54,478 nt of DNA from Chloroflexota bacterium (GTDB lineage Bacteria; Chloroflexota; Anaerolineae; Anaerolineales; Villigracilaceae). This document shows, piece after piece, positions 6,439 to 15,303 of this stretch. Under the pieces are notes generated by a model. The model made no database searches, had not been told where the DNA came from, and was given only the letters and a program-made list of their open reading frames with translations. Each line of letters begins with the position of its first letter. The first letter of the stretch is position 1. The position numbers and the translations under genes are program-made. The stretch covers positions 1 through 54,478 of the forward strand of contig JACRBH010000179.1 of assembly GCA_016234535.1 (NCBI GenBank). Direction: 5' to 3'.

Positions 6439-8022
6439 ATGTCTGAATACACTACACTGGAAAAAATCCGCTTGCAGAAAATCGAGGAACTTCGCGCTGA
6501 GGGAATCGACCCGTATCCCACGCGCGCCGAGCGAACTCATACCAGCGCGCAGATTATCGCGGAATTCGAATCTGCGGAGAAGGCTTCAACAGATGCCACA
6601 CCCGAAGTGAAGGCTACCCTGGCCGGCCGCATCCGTGCCAGCCGCGCAATGGGGAAGGTTTCCTTTGCTCACATCGAAGACCGCGACGGCAAGATCCAGT
6701 TGTTCTTTCGCGTCAATGAATTGGGCAAAGATCGCGTGGATTTCTTCAATAAGATGTTCGACCTTGGCGATTTTATTCAGGCGACGGGAGTCATGTTCCG
6801 CACGAAGACGGGCGAGATCACGCTTCATGTCCACGACTTCAAGCTGCTTGCCAAATCTGTGACACCTCTGCCTGCTGACAAAGACGTGACCCAGGAGGAT
6901 GGCACGGTGATCCGCTATGCCGCACTCGAGTCGCCTGAGATACGCGCGAGGCAGCGTTATGCCGACCTGGCTGTTAACCCGGATGTGCGCGATAACTTCC
7001 GCAAACGCGCCACGCTTATCAAAGCCCTGCGGACTTTTCTTGACGAGCATGAATTCCTCGAAGTTGAGACTCCGATCCTGCAACCGCTATATGGCGGCGC
7101 GGCGGCGCGTCCATTCGTGACTCATCACAATGAACTCAATCAGGATATGTATTTACGCATTTCATTCGAGTTGTATCTTAAGCGTTTACTTGTCGGCAAT
7201 CTTGAACGAGTCTATGAGATCGGACGTGACTTCCGCAATGAAGGTGTCTCATTCAAGCATAATCCTGAATTCACACAGCTTGAGTTTTATTGGGCTTATG
7301 CTGATTACCTGCAAGTGATGGAATTGACCGAGCAAATGGTGGCTTATGTTGCCGAGAAAGTGACCGGTTCCACCAAGGTCAAATTTGGTGAGCATGAGTT
7401 GGAATTCAAGCCACCGTGGAAGCGCGTGGAAATGCGCGCTGGAATCCTCGAAACCAGCGGCATTGATATTGCTGAGCATAAGACTGCTGAAGATTTGCTC
7501 AAGGCCATTCGATCCAAACATGGGAACAAGTCGCCTGATCCAAAATCAGCACGCGGCAAGATGATCGACTTTCTGCTGGGCGAGTTCCTTGAGCCGACGC
7601 TCATTCAGCCGACATTCCTCTACAACTATCCGCGTGACATTTCACCGCTGGCGAAATCCATACCGGGTGACCCGCTGACCGTGGAGCGATTTGAAGGTTA
7701 TGTGGCTGGCTTTGAAATTTGCAATGCCTTCACCGAGTTGAACGATCCGCTGGATCAGGAACAGCGCTTCCTCGAAATGGGACGCGATTACACTGACGAT
7801 GAGGAAGAGAAACATCCGATGGATGAAGATTATTTGCGCGCCATGCGTTACGGGATGCCGCCCAATGGAGGATTCGGCATGGGCGTGGACCGCCTCGCGA
7901 TGCTGCTGACAGATAAACACTCCATCCGCGAAGTCCTATTGTTCCCGGCTTTGCGAAAAGAAGAGTTAGGTGATGGTTTCAAACGGAAGGAAGAGTTTGG
8001 TGATGGCCTCAATACTCCGTAA
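6439..8022 (+). CDS. lysS: Lysyl-tRNA synthetase, class II
   Basis: A 527-residue class II enzyme charging tRNA-Lys. The N-terminal OB-fold anticodon-binding domain (about residues 55-150) includes LAGRIRASRAMGKVSFAHIE. The catalytic domain has motif 1 near FLEVETPILQPLYGGAAARP, motif 2 in YEIGRDFRNEGVSFKHNPEF and motif 3 in NGGFGMGVDRLAMLL. GGAAAG precedes the ATG. One oddity is the C-terminus: after the normal end (LFPALR) there is a polar tail containing an imperfect tandem copy, RKEELGDGFK then RKEEFGDGLN, which most family members lack. Its role, if any, is unknown. Confidence 0.97.
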   Translation: MSEYTTLEKIRLQKIEELRAEGIDPYPTRAERTHTSAQIIAEFESAEKASTDATPEVKATLAGRIRASRAMGKVSFAHIEDRDGKIQLFFRVNELGKDRVDFFNKMFDLGDFIQATGVMFRTKTGEITLHVHDFKLLAKSVTPLPADKDVTQEDGTVIRYAALESPEIRARQRYADLAVNPDVRDNFRKRATLIKALRTFLDEHEFLEVETPILQPLYGGAAARPFVTHHNELNQDMYLRISFELYLKRLLVGNLERVYEIGRDFRNEGVSFKHNPEFTQLEFYWAYADYLQVMELTEQMVAYVAEKVTGSTKVKFGEHELEFKPPWKRVEMRAGILETSGIDIAEHKTAEDLLKAIRSKHGNKSPDPKSARGKMIDFLLGEFLEPTLIQPTFLYNYPRDISPLAKSIPGDPLTVERFEGYVAGFEICNAFTELNDPLDQEQRFLEMGRDYTDDEEEKHPMDEDYLRAMRYGMPPNGGFGMGVDRLAMLLTDKHSIREVLLFPALRKEELGDGFKRKEEFGDGLNTP

Positions 8023-8045
8023 GAAAGGATTCGGAGAGTAAAATT

Positions 8046-8077
8046 ACTGGCACAGTCAAATCGACTGTGCCAGTTTT
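8046..8077 (+). terminator. Hairpin terminator after lysS
   Basis: Twelve-bp exact arms (ACTGGCACAGTC and its complement) around a 5-nt loop, followed by a short T run. It lies 24 bases after the lysS stop and just upstream of the phosphatase gene. Confidence 0.75.
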
Positions 8078-8091
8078 CATGTAAGGTAATT

Positions 8092-9051
8092 ATGCCTAAA
8101 TCACGAACTCACACTCGCATCGTGCAGCATCCTTTTGCCTCCTTACTTCAAGGTGCGCGTTTCGATTCGTATCAGGAAAGTGATCGTCACCTTACTTTGG
8201 AAGTTCAAGGATTTCAACCTGTTTCATCCAAGTTGTTTGAGCGCGCTGGAAAAATACTTGAAAAGGTTCGGGGGAAACACATTCCTCTAAAATTGATTTT
8301 CTCAAATATCTCAAAACTAAAACGCGATGATTTTTTCATTTCGCTTGAAAACTGTCCACTGAACGATCCTTCCCGCATTATTGCCTATATGTTTTCCTGG
8401 CGGCAGCCAAATAATCAGGATGTTTTTTATCTGTTTGGGTTGCGCGGGGCAGCCTCTGCTGATATGCAATTCTTTGCAAAGCGCGTGAAATTTGAAATCA
8501 AGAAGAGTCAAAGGCCATCATTTACTGTGGAGCGTGATTGGTCTCCCGCACCTCCCATGCAGGGCAGGTTGGTTCCCCAGCCCAGGAAAACCCATGGACA
8601 ATTCGGAGGCGACCCTATCACGATAAAATTAAATCACCGTTCGATTAATCGACGATTATTTATTGGCGGACTTGATGCCCAACCCAAACAACGCCCGCAA
8701 ATTGATGCTGTATTAAATCTCGGTGAAAAACCCAGCAGTTGGGTGAAAAAAGGGAAGATCAACCCAAACGACCGCGCAGTTGAAAAAGGCGAAGGCTCGC
8801 AAGGAATGACGGTGGGCGAAATCCGTAATGAAGCCGGGTGGGTAATAGAAAGATTGAAAATGAATCAACGCGTTCTCGTTCATTGCGTGGCAGGGATGAA
8901 CCGCTCGTCAACCATTTGTTGTGCTGTGTTAATTCTGTTGGAGGGATTAAGCGCAGAAGAGGCGTTGAACCGAGTACGCGAACACCACCCTTGGGCACGA
9001 CCTGATTCAAGTCACTGGTTAAAGCTGCGCTGGTTGGCAGAAAATAAATAA
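8092..9051 (+). CDS. Dual-specificity-type protein phosphatase with unknown N-terminal region
   Basis: A 319-residue protein. The C-terminal 130 residues are a Cys-based phosphatase domain: the P-loop HCVAGMNRSS (HCX5R signature) lies near residue 264, preceded by a flexible general-acid segment and followed by the helix of the fold with the downstream LSAEEALNRVREHHP. RLFIGGLDAQPKQ marks the domain start (about residue 182). Residues 1-170 match nothing I recognise and could be a substrate-recognition or ligand-binding domain. An AGG lies six bases before the ATG. The next gene begins 10 bases after its stop, so the two form a small operon. Targets could be phosphoproteins or a phosphorylated small molecule. 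Confidence 0.8.
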   Translation: MPKSRTHTRIVQHPFASLLQGARFDSYQESDRHLTLEVQGFQPVSSKLFERAGKILEKVRGKHIPLKLIFSNISKLKRDDFFISLENCPLNDPSRIIAYMFSWRQPNNQDVFYLFGLRGAASADMQFFAKRVKFEIKKSQRPSFTVERDWSPAPPMQGRLVPQPRKTHGQFGGDPITIKLNHRSINRRLFIGGLDAQPKQRPQIDAVLNLGEKPSSWVKKGKINPNDRAVEKGEGSQGMTVGEIRNEAGWVIERLKMNQRVLVHCVAGMNRSSTICCAVLILLEGLSAEEALNRVREHHPWARPDSSHWLKLRWLAENK

Positions 9052-9061
9052 GGATGTTTTT

Positions 9062-9703
9062 ATGGAAAAGAAACCCGACACAATAAAGATTTCCGCATCT
9101 CATCGTGAGGAAATTTCCGCCACTTACGCGGACTTGTTCGTGACTGTGAAAGGCTCGTCGGTTGTCAGCGGGAATGAGGCGATGAAGAAGGCCAGGGAGG
9201 TGAGTCAGCTTGTGGATGAGTTGACTCGTTTCGGCGTCCCTGCTGGGAGCATTCACTTACAGGGCGTGCATGTGGAAACTTCCAGCGGCGTATTGCTCAA
9301 ATCGTCGAGTGCCAGCTACCGGTTAAGAGTCAGATGCGATGCTCTCGGTCAGATCGCTGATTTGCTGGATATCATCACTTCACAGAAAAATGCCGCGCTC
9401 GAAAGAATCGAGTGGAAGTACGCAGACGATGAGGCGCGTGAGCGCGGGCTGGAATCGGCGCTCACGAAAGCCAAATCCAAGGCTGAGAAAGTTGCCGCGG
9501 CTTTCCGAGTTAAATTGTTAGGCGTTTATGATTTCCTTGAAAATTCATTCGATGAAGAAGCGCCTTTCATGTTCCAGTCACAAGCCATGATGAAACCCCG
9601 CGCGGCTGCGCCTGCTGAACCAGGTTTGGGGATGGATGTGCTGCACAGCAAGATGATAAACTTCAATGTGGAAATCTGGTATCGTATATCTGAATTTACG
9701 TAG
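9062..9703 (+). CDS. SIMPL (DUF541) domain protein, cytoplasmic form
   Basis: A 213-residue protein of the SIMPL/DUF541 family, recognised from the repeated BON-like pattern: an N-terminal TIKISASHREEISATYADLF, a central helix with DELTRFGVPAGSIHLQGVHV, and the IEWKYADDEARERGLESALT helix typical of the second half. Many relatives are secreted or periplasmic (Bp26, YggE). This one has no signal peptide, so it is probably cytoplasmic. The function of the family is poorly known and is linked to oxidative stress in some bacteria. It follows the phosphatase gene after 10 bases and is likely co-transcribed with it. Confidence 0.82.
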   Translation: MEKKPDTIKISASHREEISATYADLFVTVKGSSVVSGNEAMKKAREVSQLVDELTRFGVPAGSIHLQGVHVETSSGVLLKSSSASYRLRVRCDALGQIADLLDIITSQKNAALERIEWKYADDEARERGLESALTKAKSKAEKVAAAFRVKLLGVYDFLENSFDEEAPFMFQSQAMMKPRAAAPAEPGLGMDVLHSKMINFNVEIWYRISEFT

Positions 9704-9765
9704 TTTTTTGTAGGCAGGATGTAGGTTTTACTTTTTGGTTTCGAGGCTATAATAAATTCGGCAAA

Positions 9766-12732
9766 ATGTTGAATATATATTTGACGCCTGCATCGATTAG
9801 TTATCTAAATCAATTTCTATTGGCTTTTCTAATCACGATATATCTGGGGTTTCAGATTTTTGTGAGAAAACGCCTGCCGCCATCAAAGTTGGGGGATTTG
9901 TTGATGGGAGTTTTTGCTGGTTTGACTATTTTTTCGTTGCTTCTTTTTTTTGAGAGTTCCTTTCCGCCTGCCGAGCAATTGTATATCGTTTATTTGGAGA
10001 ATACTTCATTTGGGGTTTTGCTGTTCCTCCTTCTTAAGTTTGCGTATTACTTCCCAACCCCTGACCCAAAATTGAAAAACGAAAGATACTTCGCGCTTTT
10101 TCTGATGGGTGTATACGCGTTATGGGAAGCGGGCTTTGCGGTCTGGCGTTTTATTCTGCTCAAATCCGATAGGGTCGTCTACCGCCCTGATTATGTGGAT
10201 TATGTTGTGGTAATCGGGCTTCTTTGGGTGATCTTTGTCTTTGCGCGCAATGCAATCAGAAATTGGAATATTGCCGCCAGCCGTAGATTTGTCTTCATTT
10301 TTATCATTCCCCTATATTTGGGTATTCTTAATGCATTGCGTACCAATCACTATGTTTCCACTTCGGCCTATCATATCAATATGTCGGTGGGGATTTTATT
10401 CACAATGTTCTTTTTTGTCTTGAATTACCTGACATTCCAGGCGGAATCCACTTCGTTCATGGCAAAGTTCTCAGGAGCGCTGCTTACCAGCAGTCTGGCG
10501 GTTTTTGGGATCATCTCATGGGTGGTTACTCCCATCCATGCGCAGGAGTTTACCCCTGCGATTGTTGATCATCGCACTCTTCATTTCTTGCCCAACGACA
10601 TCGGCGGTTATACAGTTACTGAAATCCCTTTTGCTTTTGATTCGAATCTGGGAGTGGAATTGCCCATTACAGATTCAAACGTACATCCTTCGGAGAAAGT
10701 GAATTTTCCTTTTCCGTTTTTTGGCCAGGATTATCAGGAAATCTACATCGCCAATGACGGAGCGATTGGCATTGGCGATGATCTTTCCCATAGAGAGTAT
10801 CAACTTCATTTTACCCAGACGCCGGCCATTTTTCCCTTGTTAGTGGATTTGAATCCTGAGAATGATCCCGATGGCGGAATATTCGTGCGTAGTGAATTCA
10901 ATCGCATGGTCATCACTTATTATCAGGTTCGCGCTTTTTATCAGCCACAGGAAATTTACACCTTCCAGGTCGTTTTGTATCACAGCGGCGCTTTTGACAT
11001 TACATATAACGGTCTGCCAGAATCCATACATCACCATCTTAATGACCGCCCGGAATCTGCGATTTGGGCTATTGGTGTAAAACCATCGCAGGCCCCACAG
11101 GAGCAGGCGAATTTTTTGAATCTGCCGATCGAAAGCGGGCCGCAGGGAATTATTCAAGATGAATACATCTCGTTCCGACAATATCTGCACCGCTTCCTTT
11201 TCCCGCTTACCATCGCGATTTTTCTAAGCAGCCTCTTTTTATTGATGGGCATTCCGCTTGTCATTCATTATGGGATTGGTCATCCGCTCGATTTGCTTTT
11301 GGCGGGCGTGCAGACCATGAATCAAGGCAAGCTGGATGTTGTCGTCCCCGTTCAGTTCAACGATGAGATTGGATATCTGACAAATTCCTTCAATAACTTG
11401 AGCGGGGAATTAAACGGCCTGATCAAGGAACTCGAAAATCGCGTCGCAGAGCGGACCTCGGACCTGGTCGCTGTAAATGAAGAGTTGCGCAACCTGTCGG
11501 TTGTTGTCGAGCAAAGCCCAAGCAGTATCGTCATCACGGATATTGACGCCAGTATCGAGTATGTCAACCCGGCCTTTACAAGATCGACCGGCTATTCCTT
11601 TGAAGAAGTCAGGGGACAGAATCCGCGCATTCTAAAATCAGGATTAACTCCACCTGAGACCTACGATGAAATGTGGACGCAGCTTACGGCGGGCAAACCC
11701 TGGCGCGGAGAGTTGATAAATAAAAAGAAGAATGCTGACATCTTCTGGGAGAATACGGTGATCGCTCCGATTCTGGATGAGAGCGGAAACATCATACGCT
11801 ATGCCGCCATTAAAGAAGATATCACTGCGCGAAAATTGGTAGAGCAAGCCTTGCGCGAAAGTGAGGAACAATACCGCCTGCTGTTTGATCTTGAGTCTGA
11901 TGCCATCTTTATTATTCGAAATGAAGACGGTCAGATACTCGAAGCGAACACTGCCGCCAGCGCGTTATATGGATATACCCGCGGGGAATTGTTGGCGCGC
12001 AAAAACACTGACATGTCTGCGGAACCCGAATCCACCAGGAAAGCCACCAATACAAGTTTACCCAGCGATCAGGTCATCGTTATTCCCCTGCGTTACCATC
12101 GGAAAAAGGATGGAAGCATATTTCCGGTGGAAATTACCGCCCGTTTCATTACCTGGGAAGGGCAGCCGGTACATATCGCAGCCATCCGCGATATAACGGA
12201 AAGGAGGAAGGTTGAAGATGAGTTGGTCAAACTCTCCATCTCAGACCCGTTGACAGAACTGGCGAACCGCAGATATTTCTTCATACAGGCGGAACAGATA
12301 TTTAGCCGCCCACAAAGACCTGATGATCTCGCCATCTTAATGGTTGATATCGATCATTTCAAAGTAGTTAATGATACCTATGGACACGCGGCGGGAGATA
12401 CAGTTTTGCGCCAACTGGCAAATCGCTTAAATCAACATTTGCGTCCAAGGGATATTTTGGCGCGGTATGGCGGTGAGGAGTTTGTAATCCTTCTGCCGCG
12501 TACGCCGTCAAATGAAGCTGAACAGATCGCAAAAAGACTCTGTAAATCTGTGGGGAGCAAGCCATTTGAAGTTGACAGGGATTCCATCCACGTGACCCTT
12601 AGCATCGGTGTTGCCGAGTTGGAAGAAGACACACAAGGCCTGGATAATCTTATGCGTTATGCGGATCAGGCGCTATACCAGGCGAAGCAAGCGGGGCGAA
12701 ATCAATGGGCGATTTGGAAAAGAAACGCATAA
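9766..12732 (+). CDS. Membrane-bound PAS-PAS-GGDEF diguanylate cyclase
   Basis: A 988-residue sensor that makes cyclic di-GMP from two GTP at the inner membrane. In order: an N-terminal block of about seven membrane helices (residues 1-260); an extracytoplasmic domain (265-470) with the NIDO-like pattern FPFPFFGQDYQEIYIANDG and IFPLLVDLNPE; a further membrane helix (about 478-500); HAMP linker (501-555); two PAS domains (about 578-695 and 700-818); and GGDEF (820-985). The active-site motif is GGEEF near residue 902. An RXXD inhibitory site (RPRD) lies exactly five residues before it, so product inhibition is expected. Start codon context is weak. An HD-GYP gene at the right window edge supplies the opposing activity type. 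Confidence 0.93.
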   Translation: MLNIYLTPASISYLNQFLLAFLITIYLGFQIFVRKRLPPSKLGDLLMGVFAGLTIFSLLLFFESSFPPAEQLYIVYLENTSFGVLLFLLLKFAYYFPTPDPKLKNERYFALFLMGVYALWEAGFAVWRFILLKSDRVVYRPDYVDYVVVIGLLWVIFVFARNAIRNWNIAASRRFVFIFIIPLYLGILNALRTNHYVSTSAYHINMSVGILFTMFFFVLNYLTFQAESTSFMAKFSGALLTSSLAVFGIISWVVTPIHAQEFTPAIVDHRTLHFLPNDIGGYTVTEIPFAFDSNLGVELPITDSNVHPSEKVNFPFPFFGQDYQEIYIANDGAIGIGDDLSHREYQLHFTQTPAIFPLLVDLNPENDPDGGIFVRSEFNRMVITYYQVRAFYQPQEIYTFQVVLYHSGAFDITYNGLPESIHHHLNDRPESAIWAIGVKPSQAPQEQANFLNLPIESGPQGIIQDEYISFRQYLHRFLFPLTIAIFLSSLFLLMGIPLVIHYGIGHPLDLLLAGVQTMNQGKLDVVVPVQFNDEIGYLTNSFNNLSGELNGLIKELENRVAERTSDLVAVNEELRNLSVVVEQSPSSIVITDIDASIEYVNPAFTRSTGYSFEEVRGQNPRILKSGLTPPETYDEMWTQLTAGKPWRGELINKKKNADIFWENTVIAPILDESGNIIRYAAIKEDITARKLVEQALRESEEQYRLLFDLESDAIFIIRNEDGQILEANTAASALYGYTRGELLARKNTDMSAEPESTRKATNTSLPSDQVIVIPLRYHRKKDGSIFPVEITARFITWEGQPVHIAAIRDITERRKVEDELVKLSISDPLTELANRRYFFIQAEQIFSRPQRPDDLAILMVDIDHFKVVNDTYGHAAGDTVLRQLANRLNQHLRPRDILARYGGEEFVILLPRTPSNEAEQIAKRLCKSVGSKPFEVDRDSIHVTLSIGVAELEEDTQGLDNLMRYADQALYQAKQAGRNQWAIWKRNA

Positions 12733-12735
12733 CAT

Positions 12736-12775
12736 AGCTCACCCCGATATTAATCTTTCGTGGGTGAGCTTTTTG
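12736..12775 (+). terminator. Intrinsic terminator after the diguanylate cyclase gene
   Basis: AGCTCACCC and its complement GGGTGAGCT are separated by 17 bases and followed by TTTTGTTT. It begins 4 bases after the stop. Confidence 0.8.
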
Positions 12776-12853
12776 TTTACCCTCGTTTGTAAATAAATTA
12801 GCGTCGGATTTTTGGGAGATTCTCCGCGAAAATTGGTGTAATCTATGACAGGC

Positions 12854-13282
12854 TTATTTGCGTGAAAGTACTACAACAGAATTGCCGTCGGCAGATAGGA
12901 TTGTCAGGGTATTGCCATTCATTTTGAATGTCCCTGAATCGATAAACACTTTGAAGACTGCGCTCTCCTGCTGCATGATCGGTTCGTCGCAAGCCATTTC
13001 GGTTGCGGCGATGGCTCCAAAGGTGACGGCATTTCCGTCCACTTTGTAATCGCCGCTAAAACTATTGCAGCCCACCCTGCCGCCGAGTGTGCCGTCACTC
13101 TCAAAGGTTAGTGATGTCTCAACGTATGGCAAAGCAGGCGTCGGGTTGGCGGGTGATCCGTATGAGATCAATTTCCAGTCGCCGGCTAACGATGTCGAGG
13201 CTGAGCCTGAACAGGCGGCCAGCATCGATCCAATCATAAAAAGCAGAGCTGTCCAAAACAATCGTGACTTTTTCATTTTCAT
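12854..13282 (-). CDS. META-domain lipoprotein
   Basis: A 142-residue secreted lipoprotein. The signal peptide ends in a lipobox (MLAAC, Cys at about residue 24) and is followed by a Ser/Ala linker. The rest is a META/HslJ-like domain with the hallmarks LAGDWKLISY, a DGTLGGRVGCNSFSGDY turn, ATEMACDEP and a final NGNTLTIL strand pair. HslJ-type proteins are outer-surface or periplasmic proteins linked to heat and novobiocin response in E. coli, but the molecular function is unknown. It is a lone minus-strand gene between two plus-strand units, and its 3' end faces the terminator of the diguanylate cyclase gene. Confidence 0.88.
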   Translation of the reverse strand: MKMKKSRLFWTALLFMIGSMLAACSGSASTSLAGDWKLISYGSPANPTPALPYVETSLTFESDGTLGGRVGCNSFSGDYKVDGNAVTFGAIAATEMACDEPIMQQESAVFKVFIDSGTFKMNGNTLTILSADGNSVVVLSRK

Positions 13283-13354
13283 CTCCGGAATTTTATTTTC
13301 ACTTTGTCTGACGTTATCTTTGAAAATAAGTTCCAGGCAAGTTCGAATTTTTTA

Positions 13355-13374
13355 ACTAGCACTTTTGTTCTAGT
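13355..13374. promoter_or_regulatory. Inverted repeat in the ABC-operon promoter region
   Basis: ACTAG-N10-CTAGT with further pairing inside (ACTAGCAC and GTTCTAGT, one mismatch), ending about 38 bases before the ATG of the ABC ATPase. A TACAAT lies just downstream as a possible -10. It has the form of an operator for a dimeric repressor. No candidate regulator is adjacent. Confidence 0.35.
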
Positions 13375-13411
13375 AATGATACAATTTTCGCCTTTACAGG
13401 AGAGAATGTAT

Positions 13412-14392
13412 ATGTCAGCAAATTCCATATTCGTTGAACAATTGAGCAAGACCTATCAAGTGCCTGAGCGTGAAGCGGGATTCAGCGCGGCAGTTCGCAG
13501 CTTTTTCAAACGAAAATACAAGGATGTGAAAGCGGTACAGCATGTCAACTTTACGATTACACAGGGCGAGATCGTTGGTTTCCTCGGGCCGAATGGCGCG
13601 GGGAAAACCACCACACTCAAAATGCTTTCGGGATTGCTGCATCCCACGGGCGGCCAAGCCAGCGTGCTTGGATTCACTCCCTGGGAACTTAAGCCTGATT
13701 ACCTGCGTTCGATGACTTTGGTCATGGGGCAGCGCAACCGTCTTTCATGGGACATCCCCGCCTCAGATTCATTCCTGCTCAACCAGGCCATTTACCGAAT
13801 CCCTGATGATGTATACAAGCAAACGTATAAAGAATTGGATGAGATGCTCGAGCTTGAGCCGTTGATGAAAAAGCCTGTGCGTAATCTTTCGCTTGGCGAG
13901 CGCATGAAATGTGAGATCGCCGTTGGGCTGCTCCATCGTCCAAAAGTTTTATTTCTTGACGAACCCACCATTGGGCTTGATATCACAGGTCAGGCGCGCA
14001 TCCGCGAGTTTTTACGTGAATACAACAAACGTACAGGTGCGACGATCCTGCTTACGAGTCATTATATGGCGGATGTGACCGCATTGTGTGAGCGCATTAT
14101 TATTATTCATCAAGGCCAGCTTAAGTATGATGGCGGCATCAACGATCTTTCGCGCAAGATTGCGCCTTTCAAGTTGATCGGAGTCAGGCTCACAGACGCT
14201 GATTCTCACGATCTAAGCGGATACGGCACACAGGTCCAGAACGAAGAGGATGCGGAGAAGCGTTACATCCAGGTCAAAGCGGAGGATGTCACACGCATCA
14301 CATCCAGACTGTTGGCTGATCTGCCCATCCACGACATTACCATCACCGATCCACCCATCGAGGATGTGATTGAGCAGGCGTTTAATCAATAG
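13412..14392 (+). CDS. ABC transporter ATP-binding protein (ABC-2 export type)
   Basis: A 326-residue ATPase that powers the two permeases encoded next. Walker A is GPNGAGKTTTLKML, the ABC signature is LSLGERMKCEIAVGLL, and Walker B is VLFLDEPTIGLD followed by the H-loop in TILLTSHYMADV. The 'LSLGER' signature and the C-terminal extension (about residues 240-326) are those of the NatA/DUF4162-like group paired with ABC-2 family (PF06182) permeases. The start at 13412 is preferred because AGGAGA lies eight bases upstream. An ATG six bases earlier is too close to it. The substrate is unknown. The three genes form an operon interrupted only by a dispersed repeat at 14397-14491. Confidence 0.93.
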   Translation: MSANSIFVEQLSKTYQVPEREAGFSAAVRSFFKRKYKDVKAVQHVNFTITQGEIVGFLGPNGAGKTTTLKMLSGLLHPTGGQASVLGFTPWELKPDYLRSMTLVMGQRNRLSWDIPASDSFLLNQAIYRIPDDVYKQTYKELDEMLELEPLMKKPVRNLSLGERMKCEIAVGLLHRPKVLFLDEPTIGLDITGQARIREFLREYNKRTGATILLTSHYMADVTALCERIIIIHQGQLKYDGGINDLSRKIAPFKLIGVRLTDADSHDLSGYGTQVQNEEDAEKRYIQVKAEDVTRITSRLLADLPIHDITITDPPIEDVIEQAFNQ

Positions 14393-14396
14393 CATT

Positions 14397-14491
14397 CGTC
14401 ATTGCGAGGGCGTTCTTGTTCTTCGCCCGAAGCAATCTCGCTAAATGGATTGGAGATTGCTTCGTCGCGAAGTGCGCTCCTCGCAATGACG
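14397..14491. repeat. Dispersed repeat family A, copy 2
   Basis: A 95-bp element with ends CGTCATTGCGAG / CTCGCAATGACG and inner GAAGCAATCTCG / GGAGATTGCTTCG. It fills the gap between the ABC ATPase and the first permease gene. The operon's ribosome site AGGAGC lies just outside it, so the insertion left translation signals intact. Confidence 0.88.
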
Positions 14492-14503
14492 ATAGGAGCA
14501 AAT

Positions 14504-15301
14504 ATGTTTCTTATCATCAAACGACTCTGGCAGGTGAACTGGGCGGAACAATGGCAATACCGCGCCAACCTGCTGATGTACTTGCTTTACTGGCTGGTTT
14601 CCCCCATCATCTACCTTGCCGTGTGGACCAGCATCGCCAACCAAAAAGGCAGCGTGAACGGCTTCACCGCCAATGATTTCATCACCTATTACATGCTGCT
14701 GTTGATATGCGATCAGGTCACCAGCAATATCGTCATTCATACATTTGGATACAAAATACAGGATGGCAGTCTTTCAGGCGAATTAATCCGCCCGATTCAT
14801 CCCATGCTCACGAATGGGTTGGTCAACAACATTGCCTTCAAAATGCTAACCATTATGGGACTCACTCCGATCTGGATTATTTTGTATTTCCTCTTCAAGC
14901 CAGATTTCAGCAGCGTATCCATCACTGGCATATTACTCGCCATCCCTGTCATGCTGTTGGCATTCGTCATTGGCTATCTGTTGTCGGCGACTGTCACTTC
15001 CCTTGCCTTTTGGACGACGCGCGTATATTCCATCCATGAGTTTTATTTTGCGTTGATCCTGCTCTTCTCTGGTCAATTCGTCCCGCTGACTCTCATGCCA
15101 AAGGTCATTCAAGATATCGCCCAATACCTTCCCTTTCAGCTTCTTTTATATTATCCCATCCAGCTGATACGCGGAAAGTTATCCGCAGAACAGATCATGC
15201 AGGGATATGTAATGGCGTTCATCTGGCTTGGCATCTCAGCACTTCTGTTTAATTGGGTGTGGCGCAATGGCGTGAAGCGCTATTCGGCAGTGGGAGCGTA
15301 A
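14504..15301 (+). CDS. ABC-2 family permease, first subunit (PF06182-like)
   Basis: A 265-residue integral membrane protein with six predicted helices, starting with the amphipathic MFLIIKRLWQVNWAEQWQYR typical of this permease family, followed by YLLYWLVSPIIYLAVWTSI. A central cytoplasmic turn contains DGSLSGELIRPIHPM, the conserved 'DGsl...LlrPi' element of PF06182 permeases. The start at 14504 has AGGAG at correct distance. The frame is open further upstream, but only across the repeat. It pairs with the next gene as a heterodimeric export channel powered by the ATPase at 13412. Substrate unknown. Confidence 0.88.
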   Translation: MFLIIKRLWQVNWAEQWQYRANLLMYLLYWLVSPIIYLAVWTSIANQKGSVNGFTANDFITYYMLLLICDQVTSNIVIHTFGYKIQDGSLSGELIRPIHPMLTNGLVNNIAFKMLTIMGLTPIWIILYFLFKPDFSSVSITGILLAIPVMLLAFVIGYLLSATVTSLAFWTTRVYSIHEFYFALILLFSGQFVPLTLMPKVIQDIAQYLPFQLLLYYPIQLIRGKLSAEQIMQGYVMAFIWLGISALLFNWVWRNGVKRYSAVGA

Positions 15302-15303
15302 CC

